Positions 1 to 13,892 of a DNA stretch of 64,000 bases are shown piece by piece. The stretch comes from Lingula anatina. Lineage: Eukaryota > Brachiopoda > Lingulata > Lingulida > Lingulidae. Location: NCBI RefSeq assembly GCF_001039355.2, contig NW_019775968.1:641973-705972 (forward strand), given 5' to 3'. A program made the position numbers and the translations under genes. The notes below the pieces were generated by a model. That model was given only the letters and a program-made list of their open reading frames with translations, was not told the origin of the DNA and ran no database searches. Position 1 is the first letter of the stretch. The number at the start of each line of letters is the position of its first letter.

Positions 1-1472
1 ATCCCTGGGTGTCAAGAACTCGTGAAGGAAGCCCTGCATTACCATTGCTTGCCTGCCCGTCAGAGTATACTACAGGTACCTCATTTCATCTTTCAGATTT
101 ATTTCTTTTGTAAATTATGAACCAAGACAATTCACTTTTTCCTATTTATACTATTCCTGCTTTTCCTATTTATATTATTCGTGTCTCTGTCGGTTTTGTT
201 TTCTGCATTACTTTGAAATCTCTGTATCTCAAAAGATAAATGAGTAAATGTTTTAAAACTTCTTAACTGTATGAAATGGATTTTGACAACGATTCGGATT
301 CTGAATTTTTGCTCAATACGACATTTGCCATTCATTCATTCAAAACATTGTGTCTAGTCCCGTTTTGGATATCATTTTCACATATTCAAGATATGCAATG
401 ATGATAAATTACATAGCACGCATTATTTTGACTCACAAGAAAAATTGTTCTGTTGTTGTCCCGTCTTTATTTATTTCACATTTTCTTTTGCTTCGTCCAA
501 ATCTCTTTGTGTATCAACTTTTCTCCAACTATATAATGTGAGCCAAATTTAAAAGAACGCTGGAACAGATATACACGAAAAAAGCATCAAACGGAAATAA
601 ATTTGCTTTTAGTCGTGACTATATGTATTTTGCTTTTTAAAAGTCGTCCAGGACAAAGCCTCGCTCAAATTTCATTTTGGAAAGCGTGTTAGCTGTGGGC
701 GGTGCACCTCGCTTGAAAACAGACCCAGTGAGTTCCCAGGTACTGTTTTACAATTCACAGACTGATGAATGGAGAACCTTAACCAATCTTAAGGAGCCAA
801 GACACCACCATGCAGGTAAGATACGTTCTTTAGAAAGAAAACATGATTTAGCGCATACCAAAAGTATAATTGATTTCAACTTTCGAGTCACAACAAGTTT
901 TCGATGGCATACAGTTCGTTCCTGACCAAAGATAACTTCCCTGGAGATCAGCAGAGATGACTTGCACTTATGAAACGGAATTAATGTGGGAATGCATGGC
1001 TTCCCTCCTTGAAATATGAAAAATCGTTTTTTTTCTGGCAAAGCCACAGAAACCCTTTCCTATTGTCATATAAGTAGATTTGGATGATTGACTGTTTTAA
1101 GCGGTGGAACTCGGGGATAATCTTATGGTTAGTTTTAATTGCTAAAGGTTTATTCACTTCTCACGCTTAGCCTACATTATATTGGCATGCGATCGTCAAT
1201 CAACCACCTACGTTACGCCTTTGATAGATCAGAAATGCCGGAGCATGATTAAAAGACGACTGTTAAATTGCGTGTATTTATGTACTTTTCTTCGGTAACA
1301 ACATGTTACAAACAAGTAATAGTAGTACATTGGGTACACTGTTGTTTTAAAAACACACCCTGTCCCATCTCCTTACTCGTCATCAGTTTTTTTCTCAAAA
1401 AAACTTTGAATTGTTAATTATCCGTTTGACTTCAATGCGAATCTCTTTGTGTTTTATTGTTTGTACTTGTAA

Positions 1473-1534
<62 letters not shown>

Positions 1535-4500
1535 CCGTTAAATAATGATTTTAAATGTATTTATTTAAACTCCCTTACTTGAAGTCAGAAAGTTTTCATT
1601 TATGATACATGTAGATCCTGAAATTTTGATTTACCTGTTGACTGTTTCGTCTGTTCACTCTGACAGAATTGGTCACAACTGAGTGACTTGGTCACTGATC
1701 ACCATATCTTGAATATTTAAGCATCTGTCTGGTGACTTATTTTGTCTATGTATTTACAGCTTTCGCTCTGTCTCGCGACATGAAGTGTTGCTCTTTTAAA
1801 GCGCTTTTAATGAGATGTACGTCTCGATGCACGAACAAAAAAACAATAACAATATAGAAAATACGGTGTTTTTGGACCTAAAATGTTTCTCAACTTAAAG
1901 GCATACTGCCAGCGTTGTCCCAGTGTCATATTTTCCACGTCTACGTGGCTGACCAATCATTCAGAACTTTATTGTTTATTTTGAAATGATATTAAGGACC
2001 ATTCGCAAATAATTTCTTCGGCCTAATTAATGCCCACTTACTCCACTGAGACCCTGTTTGAAAGCAATCAGNGGAGACCCTGTTTGAGAGCAATCAGATT
2101 AACAGACTAACATGCCTGCTCTTTTTTCCAACGTACTCGTATAATCACCACCCTATACCAAGGTCGCATATTTCATTATGTGAACTTTTCTCTGACGTGA
2201 CCCTGTGACTTTTCACCACATGGAAGAAATTAAATCTGCACGCGTGCTGATGACACTGTATCCGCTCTGCATGAGCTGGGCTTCACGCCGATGTGGTTAA
2301 GGCTGCGTTCACATGAAAAATCTATTTTCTAAAAATCTATTTGCGGTATCTTGTGATCATGGTCTGTGCCCTGAATACCCCACGGCGTAATTACTGGCAG
2401 CGCCGAGAATCAATTACAGCTTTGGAAGTAACTGGCTCGCACTGCCCGTAATTACGCCGTGGGGTATTCAGGGCACAGACCGTGTGCGGTACCTTAAATA
2501 GTTACAGGCCGAGCATTGCTTCGTGAGTAAGAGAAAATCGCGTAAAATTCGATTTGTTGGAAAATCACAAATGGGTTATTTTAAAAGTCACCTGTAGACT
2601 AATGATTGAAAAAGAAAGAAAATCGTTTACTTTTTAAACGATGTCTTTAAGATACAATGTTACATTAGATGCGCTGTTTTACTCATGTTCATTCATTTAA
2701 ATTGACATGATATCTGACGCTTCTGCCCTCTAATTATTAACGCACATAAACCAAAAGCTGCAGATTACATATTTGGACATATGTAGCTTTGAAATAAGGC
2801 GTAGTATTTATTTTTGTCTTATGTATAGTGCCTACAACATTGATATATTGACTTCTTTGTCCGACAGTGTTTTTCCGTTTGATACTGTGAAAGATAATGT
2901 TTGTGGGGAGAAATTTGCAATTCATTTGGACAATCCTGTGCCTTGTAATATGCCTCGAATTTAAACCTTAGCAGTCTTTCGTGCCAAAACGAACAAACGT
3001 TACGCAGAAGTGGGCGGGGGTTAAGATCAAAGCGGTAAACTACACTGTCACTGTGGACTATAAAGCCACTGTTTGATGAGGGATGAGCACAACTGTTATC
3101 TGGACAGATAAGCTGTAACAGTAATAACTGATGTGGTAAGCTTTTACGAAAATTCGGGGTCAGTTGGTGCATAAACTGGGAAATTGTTTGGCGTAAAGGC
3201 ATCTTGTGCAATCCCGTTTGTATGTCTTGATATGTTTCACGAAAGTCTTTATTCAGCTTTCTCTATCTATTCGCGTATTTGTTTATTCGTTGTTCTCGTT
3301 TGTTAATATTTAATTTGAATGTCTGTGTTTTGCCTGTCATTCATTCATCCAATCATCTATTCTTGTATCTACTCATTTACTTCTTTACTCACCCCCTGCA
3401 CCTCTGGCCGTCTATCTATCTGCAGAAGGCCACGAGTGACGCGGGAAAACCAAAACGATATTAGGGATTTTATTCCAAGGTTTTGCTTTGTGGTCTTTCA
3501 ATATCACAGGANCTGTCTCGCGACATGAAGTGTTGCTCTTTTAAAGCGCTTTTAATGAGATGTACGTCTCGATGCACGAACAAAAAAAAAAAAAACAATA
3601 ACAATATAGAAAATACGGTGTTTTTGGACCTAAAATGTTTCTCAACTTAAAGGCATACTGCCAGCGTTGAGCGATGAGCCAGCGATGAGCACTGCCCGTA
3701 ATTACGCCGTGGGGTATTCAGGGCACAGACCGTGTGCGGTACCTTAAATAGTTACAGGCCGAGCATTGCTTCGTGAGTAAGAGAAAATCGCGTAAAATTC
3801 GATTTGTTGGAAAATCACAAATGGGTTATTTTAAAAGTCACCTGTAGACTAATGATTGAAAAAGAAAGAAAATCGTTTACTTTTTAAACGATGTCTTTAA
3901 GATACAATGTTACATTAGATGCGCTGTTTTACTCATGTTCATTCATTTAAATTGACATGATATCTGACGCTTCTGCCCTCTAATTATTAACGCACATAAA
4001 CCAAAAGCTGCAGATTACATATTTGGACATATGTAGCTTTGAAATAAGGCGTAGTATTTATTTTTGTCTTATGTATAGTGCCTACAACATTGATATATTG
4101 ACTTCTTTGTACGACAGTGTCTTTCCGTTTGATACTGTGAAAGATAATGTTTGTGGGGAGAAATTTGCAATTCATTTGGACAATCCTGTGCCTTGTAATA
4201 TGCCTCGAATTTAAACCTTAGCAGTCTTTCGTGCCAAAACGAACAAACGTTACGCAGAAGTGGGCGGGGGTTAAGATCAAAGCGGTAAACTACACTGTCA
4301 CTGTGGACTATAAAGCCACTGTTTGATGAGGGATGAGCACAACTGTTATCTGGACAGATAAGCTGTAACAGTAATAACTGATGTGGTAAGCTTTTACGAA
4401 AATTCAGGGTCAGTTGGTGCATAAACTGGGAAATTGTTTGGCGTAAAGGCATCTTGTGCAATCCCGTTTGTATGTCTTGATATGTTTCACGAAAGTCTTT

Positions 4501-7500
4501 ATTCAGCTTTCTCTATCTATTCGCGTATTTGTTTATTCGTTGTTCTCGTTTGTTAATATTTAATTTGAATGTCTGTGTTTTGCCTGTCATTCATTCATCC
4601 AATCATCTATTCTTGTATCTACTCATTTACTTCTTTACTCACCCCCTGCACCTCTGGCCGTCTATCTATCTGCAAAAGGCCACGAGTGACGCGGGAAAAC
4701 CAAAACGATATTAGGGATTTTATTCCAAGGTTTTCCTTTGTGGTCTTTCAATATCACAGGAAAATTTATGGATGTATCACCGTAAGTTTCATTTCCATTC
4801 CACACCTACGACATTTTTCTTTCTATTTCTTTTCATTTTCTATTTCCTGGCTCTACTTCTAATACCTATTCCTCTAGTATGTTGCATAAACTTTCGTGCT
4901 GAAATTTAGAAGTATTTGAATACTGTGTTTGTACTAAGTAATATGTGTATATTGGTATATGCTTTCATATGTGTCCTGTACAAGAACGTGGTGTTATTTC
5001 TTAAAGGACGCACTTGATATTATTCTAAGAAGGTTTGTGCTCTTGTTGTCAAAAAATAGAAATATCCCATCTCTGTCTAATCGTACGTGTGTCTCAGTTT
5101 TGGAGTTTTAGTCCCACGCAAAAAATACGGAAGTGAGACGTTTTACCAAAATTAGAAAAAAAGAGAAATATTTATTGGGAAAAAGTGATAAATTATTGGA
5201 AGAAAACCTCAATTGGTCATGCTGAAACCTGAACTCCAGTAGGTTTTCTTACACAACTGATTGTACACCTTTTTTCACCGAGCCCCAAACTTACAATGCA
5301 TATTGCTGCATAATACAGAGAAAATATGACCAAGGAGTCTTTCAAACCATTAAAATGTGTCTCCTAGAAACACACAAAAATATTGCATAAAATATAGCAT
5401 TATTTAAAGACCTTTCATTGAGGTTTTATTGGACGTTCAAGCATGACGTCTGCCTGCCTCTGGCATCTAGCAGGGCGTCTGTTAGACACATGTAAAAAAG
5501 ACACTGATTTGTTTCATAAACGTCTCCGTTATGAAGACATGGACGTCTTTGATTAACACCTCATCAATATCTCTGAATATTACAGATGTAGTAATCCATC
5601 GTATGGCCACAGTCTTCGTAACAATAAACCAGGCTTTTTCTGATAAATACGTACATTATTCGTTTGTTTGTTTTTGAGCCGTTAATTTATACATATTCAG
5701 TCGTTTTATTTATTTATTTATTCATTTATTTATTTATTTATTTATTTTGCTGTGTGACTACTTTCAATCTGAATAGAAAATACGAAAAGAAATATGTGTG
5801 AACAGGATATTGGAAATTTGTTCCTAGAAATAGAATTATACCAAGAATCAATTATAAACCTCCGACCAACAACCTTAGGGTTATCGTCTAACAGTAACTA
5901 GAAAGAGAGAGTGCAGACCTTCGCCAAGATAAGTAATACACTGTAACTAATAATTAGCCAATTGTTAATTTATGGACCATTGCCATAATCTAAACACTTT
6001 TAAAACAGCCCATTACTGACCTTTCCTGTAAATCTAACCATAATCCATCCATAACTATTTAAAATAAGGCTGGTGACTAACAGACAAGCAAACAAACAAA
6101 CGGAGATGAAAATATAACCTCCTTGGCGTAGGTAATAAATTCCTCACACACATTATGCTCACAGATACTTGATTCTGGAGAATGCTACACCCCACCTCTG
6201 CACTCGTTTAAACACAAAATCTAGCACCTTAGAGTTTCATTCTGTGACAGGGGATACCCAACTGGTCACATATGCATACAGAATAATATGACATATGCTT
6301 TCTAAATTTGGACGACAAAATGTCAATGCTCTTTTATGGTCGCTGAATAAGAATAAGAAAAATTGTTAGTATTTGGGATTCTGTGTCAAAATGCGGTTGG
6401 GGTTTTCTCACTATTTGTCATTTTCTAAAATGCAAATTGATGGTATATAAAGATTAAATGTAACACCATAACCGTAGTTCCCCAGTTTTTACATGTATTT
6501 GACGTACATTTTAACATATCACTATTGTATATATGCATTCTGTAGTTTCATAGTTTTTCACGCTACGGAGGTAGTTTGCACATTAATTCATTCCAAATTC
6601 GTTGAAGACCATTTAAATAATATGTTTTTATACTAAGCGGTTTGGGAGCGAAAATGACGAGGTTAAAAACTAAAGGGGAAGAGACGTAATTTGATTGCAA
6701 ACTCTAGAAAAATTGACCATTCTTTAATATCAAATTTAGTGTTACTATCAAAAACTGGTCACTGAATTTTACTCAGATTCTATTTCAACAACAGTTTTCC
6801 TCTTTACCCCCAGTATTCTAATGTTTAAATAAGAAATTCTTCTTTTTTATTTGTAAAAATTTTAACGTCACAAAGCTTAAATTTGTTTTGTGGTCTTTCA
6901 ATGAAAGAAATTCTACGTCTTTTGAGCTATTTAACGTTTTACCATAATCATAGTGAAGTTATTTTCTTATTTCTGTAAATTTTGTTTGTAGAGTCATAAA
7001 AGTCCATGTTCCGTGTATACAACGCATGGCTTATATTTAAAAATCATATCCGACACGAGTGGTGGCGTAGGTAATAAATTCCTCACACACATTATGCTCA
7101 CAGATACTTGATTCTGGAGAATGCTACACCCCACCTCTGCACTCGTTTAAACACAAAATCTAGCACCTTAGAGTTTCATTCTGTGACAGGGGATACCCAA
7201 CTGGTCACATATGCATACAGAATAATATGACATATGCTTTCTAAATTTGGACGACAAAATGTCAATGCTCTTTTATGGTCGCTGAATAAGAATAAGAAAA
7301 ATTGTTAGTATTTGGGATTCTGTGTCAAAATGCGGTTGGGGTTTTCTCACTATTTGTCATTTTCTAAAATGCAAATTGATGGTATATAAAGATTAAATGT
7401 AACACCATAACCGTAGTTCCCCAGTTTTTACATGTATTTGACGTACATTTTAACATATCACTATTGTATATATGCATTCTGTAGTTTCATAGTTTTTCAC

Positions 7501-10500
7501 GCTACGGAGGTAGTTTGCACATTAATTCATTCCAAATTCGTTGAAGACCATTTAAATAATATGTTTTTATACTAAGCGGTTTGGGAGCGAAAATGACGAG
7601 GTTAAAAACTAAAGGGGAAGAGACGTAATTTGATTGCAAACTCTAGAAAAATTGACCATTCTTTAATATCAAATTTAGTGTTACTATCAAAAACTGGTCA
7701 CTGAATTTTACTCAGATTCTATTTCAACAACAGTTTTCCTCTTTACCCCCAGTATTCTAATGTTTAAATAAGAAATTCTTCTTTTTTATTTGTAAAAATT
7801 TTAACGTCACAAAGCTTAAATTTGTTTTGTGGTCTTTCAATGAAAGAAATTCTACGTCTTTTGAGCTATTTAACGTTTTACCATAATCATAGTGAAGTTA
7901 TTTTCTTATTTCTGTAAATTTTGTTTGTAGAGTCATAAAAGTCCATGTTCCGTGTATACAACGCATGGCTTATATTTAAAAATCATATCCGACACGAGTG
8001 GTGACACAGAAAACATACAATTTCATTCCCTGAGTTTTTCATATTTCTTGCAATTGGTGCAATTGGAATTCCCTTCACTACCTTTTTTCTATAGGTTTTA
8101 GTTTTCTTTCTCCTACAGTTGCTGTTCTTAGTGGATTCCTGTACGTAGCCGGCGGTGAAAAAACGAACGGGCAGGAGACCCCCCTGAACACCGCTCACCG
8201 CTATGACCCACGTACAGATACTTGGCTACAAATTGCCTCCATGAAACATTGCCGAGAGAGCTTTCAGTTGGGTGTACTGAACGGATTGATTTACGCAGTT
8301 GGTAAGTTCTCTCTCTCTCTCCCTCTCTCCGTGTGATTATTGGCGTGTGTGTCCGAGCGAGAAAGAAAATTAAACTTTTTTTCATTCATCTGCTTTCAAG
8401 TTTTACAAGATGTCATGTGGGATCAGAGCGTTTTGAAAGAGACTATTGACGTCCAAATGCATTACTGAATTATTGAATCTACCTAGATCGATCTAGCAGG
8501 ATCGGCCCATCTCCGAGGGGATCGATCTAAGTATGGGAATTGGGTCTAACAAATCCAGTGGAAAGTTGAATTTACTGTTGACATTTGATAAGGAAATAAT
8601 AATTAGATTAAGGAAGCCTAGGTATTTTCATACCTAAATTTGAGACCTTTGTATTTTATACAGAAGCCATTATACTGATATTGTATAACTCGTTAACAAT
8701 CCAGCCTATTTAGGCAACACCTGATGCTAAGTTGTCAGGCAGCTGTTAATTAGTAACTTATTGACGCACTCAATTCAAGCAACAGTTGCTGCCACCTCAC
8801 TACTGCCTTGCAGCCGTAATATGGAAATATTTACTTCCTTAGATGAATGATCGTTTGATTGGCACATCTGAAAAAGGAGACACTTTTTTGTGTATGTGTA
8901 TGTGTATGCGTGTTTTCGAAGAAGCTACTTGGAGTATGGTTTCATTACTATAGAAATGGATTTAGCTATAAGTCTGCAGTACTTTCTGCCAATAAATTTA
9001 CACGAAAAAACTTTTGCCGAGTCATGCGAGAATAACATTTCTCTATTTCAACATTAAATAAATATCAATACAGATGAGTTATCCATCAAAATAAATTTGA
9101 AACCTGTGTTTTTTTTTAGTTTACTTATTTAATGCAAATGACATATTCAAAAAGTTTTAGAAAAGTCAGTTCCTACATGCCAGTAAAACTGGTCAAAACC
9201 AAACAGATGCCAATTTTGTGCACACCTTGAACGGACAGGTGTCATATCTAGTGACAGGAAAAGGTTGGTCTTGCACGTTTACACACTCGATAACACAGTG
9301 AATTTTCTAGTGTCAAATGGAACTGTTTCGGTGACACATAGATTTGGCAAGTAATAAGAGGCAGAGATGACAGGCCGTTGTAGTGCTCGTTCTGTGTAAA
9401 AAGGACGTAGACAGTACCGTGCGTAGTTATAAGCTAGGACCCTAGTTATAAGTCACAACTTGCGATAAAATGTGTCTGTTAGTAGTGTAATGTTGAGCCT
9501 TAGCATTTAAGATGGTCGGGTAAATTTTTTCAGGTGGTCGTGTAAATCAGAAAAGTTCCCTCGCTGATGTGGAGCGTTACAACCCGGCCGTTGATGAGTG
9601 GGAGCCTATCACTCCCCTTAGTACCCCAAGACGCAGCGCGGCAGTGGCATCGTTGAACGGACGCTTGTATGCAATGGGAGGCTCAGGTAAGTATCAGATG
9701 TCTCTTCATTTCTATCCTCTTTTTTATCTCATTTTCGACTTACTTTTTGTTGTAAACCTTATCCGCGTGAAGCAACTTGACAGTTGATGACCGCACTTGT
9801 AAATAATAACGATTTACGTGCCATGGGTTTCATACGAATTAATGTGAAAAATACCGGGGCTGGGCCTAGATCTAGACAAGTTTTTCTTGAAATACACTTA
9901 CATACAGTGAATAAGGTCTATTGGTCTTTTGCGTATTCCATCGTATTTTCAAATTTGGTCCATTATCATATAGTGCGGGTTTAAATTTTATTTCAGCTAA
10001 ATCAACGACCTGGTGAAAAGTATTATTCCCCTAAGAGCTCATTTTCTTTCAGGCTAAGCAACTCATATACTTGATATCTTGAAAATATACATTGACTTAA
10101 AATCTTATAGCAACCATTTAGGTCTTTACATTTTGATAATAATAATTATGATAAAGACCGCAAGCATTTTACTTATATTTCTAATTATACCTATCTTTCT
10201 AACAATTTGTGTGAACAATTAGTACCTCATGTGATAGGTTTGCGTATGTCTAAAAGTACGGTATCTAATTAAGATGTTTTTTTTTTTTATTTGTCAGATA
10301 TACCCCTTTTACCCATGGAATTTTATCAAATTACTCGCACTCTTCACAAGATTTCTCGTGTATAGTATATGTGTTTTATGATGATGTATCTTCAGTTCTG
10401 ACTAATACAATAGTTCAGAAACAAAAATTAAAACAATCACTCTTTCCCACATTCATGCGTATTTTTATTCCTCTGATCTGTTTATGTACCTTCCCTTTTT

Positions 10501-10978
10501 AAATATTCTAATTTATTTCGAAAATCCAGGTGATCGCCTTATTTCCAGCAGGGTAGAACGGTACAACCCCCTGACTGACAACTGGGAAATCCGGCGCTCT
10601 CTGAGCACCCCTCGGTTTTTTGCGATGTTGGTGCCGTGGGCTAATCACTTATTCCTGGTGGGGGGAGCTACACTGGACCCCTCGGGGAACGTAACGTGCG
10701 TGAGCTGCATAGAGCGTTACACACCCGTGACAGACACGTGGTGCACGTTATCGTCCATGCAAGAACCACGCGCCGAAGCTGGTTGTGCGTTGCTTGGCAG
10801 CAAGATTTACGTTGTGGGTGGTTATAGCTGGAACCGCGGTGCACGCTTGAGTAGCGTTGAGGTGTATGATATTGATAAAGATACGTGGTCTCCCGCAGCA
10901 AGTATCCATACACCATACACTGGAATCTCTTGTGGCGCGCTGACACTCTACAGGCTTCCAAATAAAAGTCATGAATGA
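1..10978 (+). CDS. Kelch-like (KLHL) protein, 3' part: end of BACK domain plus six kelch repeats
   Basis: Five exons join in frame with GT-AG borders: 1-75 (5' end outside the window), 644-815, 8119-8301, 9534-9686 and 10530-10978 (stop TGA). Together they give 343 residues. The first exon encodes the end of a BACK domain (…CQELVKEALHYHCLP…). The rest forms six kelch repeats, each with the GG doublet and the spaced Y/W pair, for example ERYNP..DEW, RYDPRTDTW and IYVVGGYSW. KLHL proteins are usually BTB-BACK-kelch substrate adaptors of cullin-3 ubiquitin ligases; the BTB part would lie upstream of the window. The last exon alone carries repeats 4-6, and the blade-closing strand comes from exon 2. 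By eye it resembles the KLHL26 / KLHL9/13 group, but the paralogue is not certain. Intron 2 (816-8118) is enlarged by two duplicated blocks. Confidence 0.9.
1475..1532. repeat. (TA)n microsatellite
   Basis: About 29 uninterrupted TA units inside intron 2 of the kelch-like gene. Confidence 0.95.
1769..3511. repeat. Duplicated intron block, copy 1
   Basis: Two parts of this block recur at 3513-4760. Bases 1769-1919 match 3513-3670, and 2439-3510 match 3689-4760 at a constant offset of 1250 with only a few substitutions. The second copy lacks the counterpart of about 1920-2438. Single N characters sit at 2072 and at 3512, the latter exactly at the junction between the copies. The block contains no recognisable protein domain. 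Confidence 0.85.
2361..2481. repeat. Perfect inverted repeat, 34 bp arms
   Basis: Bases 2361-2394 and 2448-2481 are exact reverse complements (outer motif GGTCTGTGCCCTGAATACCC), with a loop of about 53 bases. In the duplicate block only the right arm is present, at about 3698-3731. This could be the end structure of a small foldback transposon or a cruciform-forming palindrome. No target-site duplication is obvious. Confidence 0.8.
3513..4760. repeat. Duplicated intron block, copy 2 (internally deleted)
   Basis: Second copy of the 1769-3511 block; see that entry. It starts directly after the single N at 3512. Differences from copy 1 include a longer A-run near 3583-3595 and scattered substitutions. 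The 130-codon minus-strand open frame found in both copies has no recognisable domain and is taken as chance. Confidence 0.85.
5704..5748. repeat. (TTTA)n microsatellite
   Basis: Roughly ten TTTA units with one TTCA interruption, in intron 2 of the kelch-like gene. Confidence 0.9.
6125..7063. repeat. 939 bp tandem duplication, copy 1
   Basis: The segment starting GGCGTAGGTAATAAATTCC is followed at once by a second copy at 7064-8002. The offset stays at 939 throughout and I found no substitution by eye. The second copy ends 116 bases before the splice acceptor of kelch exon 3. No coding content was recognised. Confidence 0.9.
7064..8002. repeat. 939 bp tandem duplication, copy 2
   Basis: Second, apparently identical unit of the direct tandem repeat beginning at 6125. 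Identity this high means either a very recent duplication or an assembly overlap counted twice. Confidence 0.9.
8484..8550. mobile_element. Solo end of an AGATCGATC-type MITE
   Basis: A short stretch with two copies of the palindromic core (GATCGATCTA) ends in GGGAATTGGGTCT. It closely resembles the right end of the longer element at 50184-50400. It lies in the intron after kelch exon 3 and looks like a truncated family member. Confidence 0.45.
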
Positions 10979-13892
10979 TATTTTGAAAAATTTCCGTAAA
11001 TCCTTAGATGTCCATTTTGAAAACATAATTGATGAAAACGTATTAATCCCAATACTGTGTTCTTTATATCATGGTGTATGATCTATATCTAACTAAATGT
11101 CGTAATAAGTCATTGTTCGGTTTGAATATTAATTTATCAAAATATATTTCATCTAATTCAAATAAATTTATTACTTACAAGGACATTGCTATGGTTTAAC
11201 AACGTGTTGTTTATGTGTTGCTTTAAGCAATGATTAGATAAGGGATACTTCTGCATACTTATAAACAAAACTGAGCGGTCGCCAGTCGCTGACATCTGAC
11301 CACAGAAATATGCCGTGGGTCTGTCAGCAGGTTAAAGTTAACATCGGGTTGAAATATAAATACACGCGTGCTTAACGAATCATTTGCCTTGTCTAAATTG
11401 TCAAATTATTTTTGGACAGTAGGTTAGTTTGGGCGCGGTTGTCTTACAAGAATGTAGGGTGGTCTTAATGATAAAGATTTCATCAGTCGGAAGGAATGTT
11501 GTCATTTCCCAATTCGCCCAGCACTTTTGATAACCAAAATTGCCATTTTACCTTTTTCGTTTCGAATGCTGTATATCTAGCTTGAGTGTTTCGAATAACT
11601 TGTAATCAGTCATTTGTAAAAATTTTACTAGCGGTATTATTCCATATACTGAAAAAAAAAGGGGGAAAGGACATTTTTGATATGATGTCGCTCATATATT
11701 TGGACGCCCTGTGAAACAATGCAACCGGTTTTTATAGAAATATATTTCATGGTTTTATCTAATCTGAATCAGTCAGAAGTTTTTTCTTACATTTTTTTTT
11801 TCGTCTCTTAAAAATTGTTTTGGTAAAATGGCATTTCCTTCAGGGAATTTTATGCGGTAAAACATATTATATATAGCCAAAGACAATTAATAAAAATGAC
11901 AAAATTGACTCAATGTAGTCAAAAAGTTTGACAGCCACGGAACTAGACTGGTATGAAGCCGATAACATTTTCATCTCTTTCATATAAGACAACAATTTGA
12001 GTCAAATCACCGTGAAATCGCGTTATCTGCAGATTGTGCCCTTTTGGTAGGATTCGAAAGACTTAAAAAATGTCAGATTTTTCGGCGGTACTAATTTTTT
12101 AAATACAAAATCAAACATGAATTATCCATATTTAATATCTGCGGTAATAAAAGTCTTTAGAATACCAATCAGAACACTTCTTTACTAGAAAAACTTACTC
12201 ATTTTCGCGCAGTGGAAAAAAAGATGAAGCATCTGTTAAAATTCAAAAGGTATTGTATGAATTGTTAATATCTGAAGCCATGTAGATCATAGTCTTCTGA
12301 AGTATAGGAAACAAATTAAAATTTCAGCCGACCAGATACATCTCCTTAGTGCTCACCTCCAACCGGAGGCTAATTAGGTGACCAGGCGCTATCGGTGTGA
12401 TCAGCACCGTCGTTATTATAATCATGAGAGCTGACCAACATGCCCGGCGGGAGGGAGGTGGCCAGTTAAATACAATGGAGCATCGGCTCATTATCAGGCC
12501 TCACGACTTGGCTTCAACTGCAAAATTCATCAAATATCGTTTGTTTGCAACCAATTTGTTTCAGTAAAAGTTACATTTTGATTCAAAGGTCCTAATCTGC
12601 GTATCACTTTGAAATCGGTGATAATGAGTTGTTCATGATGGAAATCATACAACGTACTCTGTGTTTGTTTTCAATGTCGGCTAGAAGCACATGGTGCGTA
12701 GTTGTGCTATACACGTCTCGCGAAAACACCGCTGCCTTACTGGTACATCTTAGGGTAAATGAATGAGTTTATACAACCAAATTACTGGAGAATTACGCAG
12801 GTAAATAACCGTGGAAATGCATCGTTTCGTATCAGGTACAGTATCTAAAATGAACCTGTATCCGAAGAATGAGCATAGGTAATTGTATGCATCGATTAAC
12901 TTACAAAAGGTGTCCGATGACTGGAAAATGTGAAATAAATCACTTTCTCGTAGGAATAAAGCTACTGTACATAATAGGTTCTAGCATGTACCTGCCCGGC
13001 TACTTAGTACCTGGAAGTTCCCCGTGGTCCAGGTGAAACCCATGTGACTTACTGTCCTTTTGTGGTTGAAAGATTTGTATACAAATCCCCGATTTGGCCA
13101 CTGGGTAGCATGCTTCTTTGATCAATGCGGTTCAATGGCTATTAACACCGTGTCGTCATTTCGTTATCTGATGTTTCAGAATCAGCGAAATCGCTGGGGC
13201 GAGGCTTTAATAACCCCCTGCCAGTATACACAATGCCCTGTTAACTGAGCGGTACAGGTACCGTGTAGGCGTGATGCATGCGCGGCTCTCACAGGTATCA
13301 TTCAGAGACCAAACGTGACAACTCGCACAAGGAAGCACACTTTCTTTGAGGAAAGCAAACTTTTGGTTCTGTGGATAAACCGTTATCGGCAAGGAACGTT
13401 CTAAGTTGACAAGGCACGCGACAAGTCGTAGGTGGGAATATTGCTGAAAATATTACTTTATCACGAAAACAACTTTGTGACCACATTTTATGAAAGGATA
13501 CCTCATCTTGCGGAAGCATAGTTATCATCAGTGTACCTTGATACACACGCACGACCTGTGGATGATTTGTGAGTGAGGAAAAATCATCGCATTACAATTA
13601 CGGATCAGGAAAAATTGTTTAAAGAGGGCACCTGTCCTCAATTTTGGGCGGAGGCGCGTTATGGACAGCAACTTCTTCGGACCATCACTCAAAAGACGAC
13701 TTTTGATTCTTATCGTGGCACGTCAAATTTGAGATATTAGCAGGACTAAGGAAACAAAACCCTCGGAAAAAAGTCTTACAAGCGTGCTGCGTTATTGGTA
13801 TAAAATGACGCTGTTCCTAACAAAAGGATGACATTAATATCTGCTTTCTTTAAAACGCCATACGAGGGATAACTTATGTTGGGTGCTGCATA
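10979..13892. other. Intergenic region, kelch-like gene to trunk-like gene 1
   Basis: I see no exon with convincing coding content or splice borders. The first 200 bases are probably the kelch gene 3' UTR. The last part should hold the promoter, 5' UTR and possibly a first exon of the trunk-like gene. Composition is ordinary AT-rich sequence without long repeats. Confidence 0.5.
11161..11166 (+). terminator. Candidate poly(A) signal of the kelch-like gene
   Basis: AATAAA lies about 185 bases after the TGA stop of the kelch-like gene, in AT-rich sequence. The position suits a short 3' UTR. No cDNA evidence is available here. Confidence 0.4.

Noticed and set aside
2819..3211. 130-codon minus-strand open frame, repeated at 4069-4461, as a possible gene
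   Set aside because: It is in both copies of a duplicated intron block, has no recognisable domain, and its copies differ in ways that do not favour silent changes. Better explained as chance openness.
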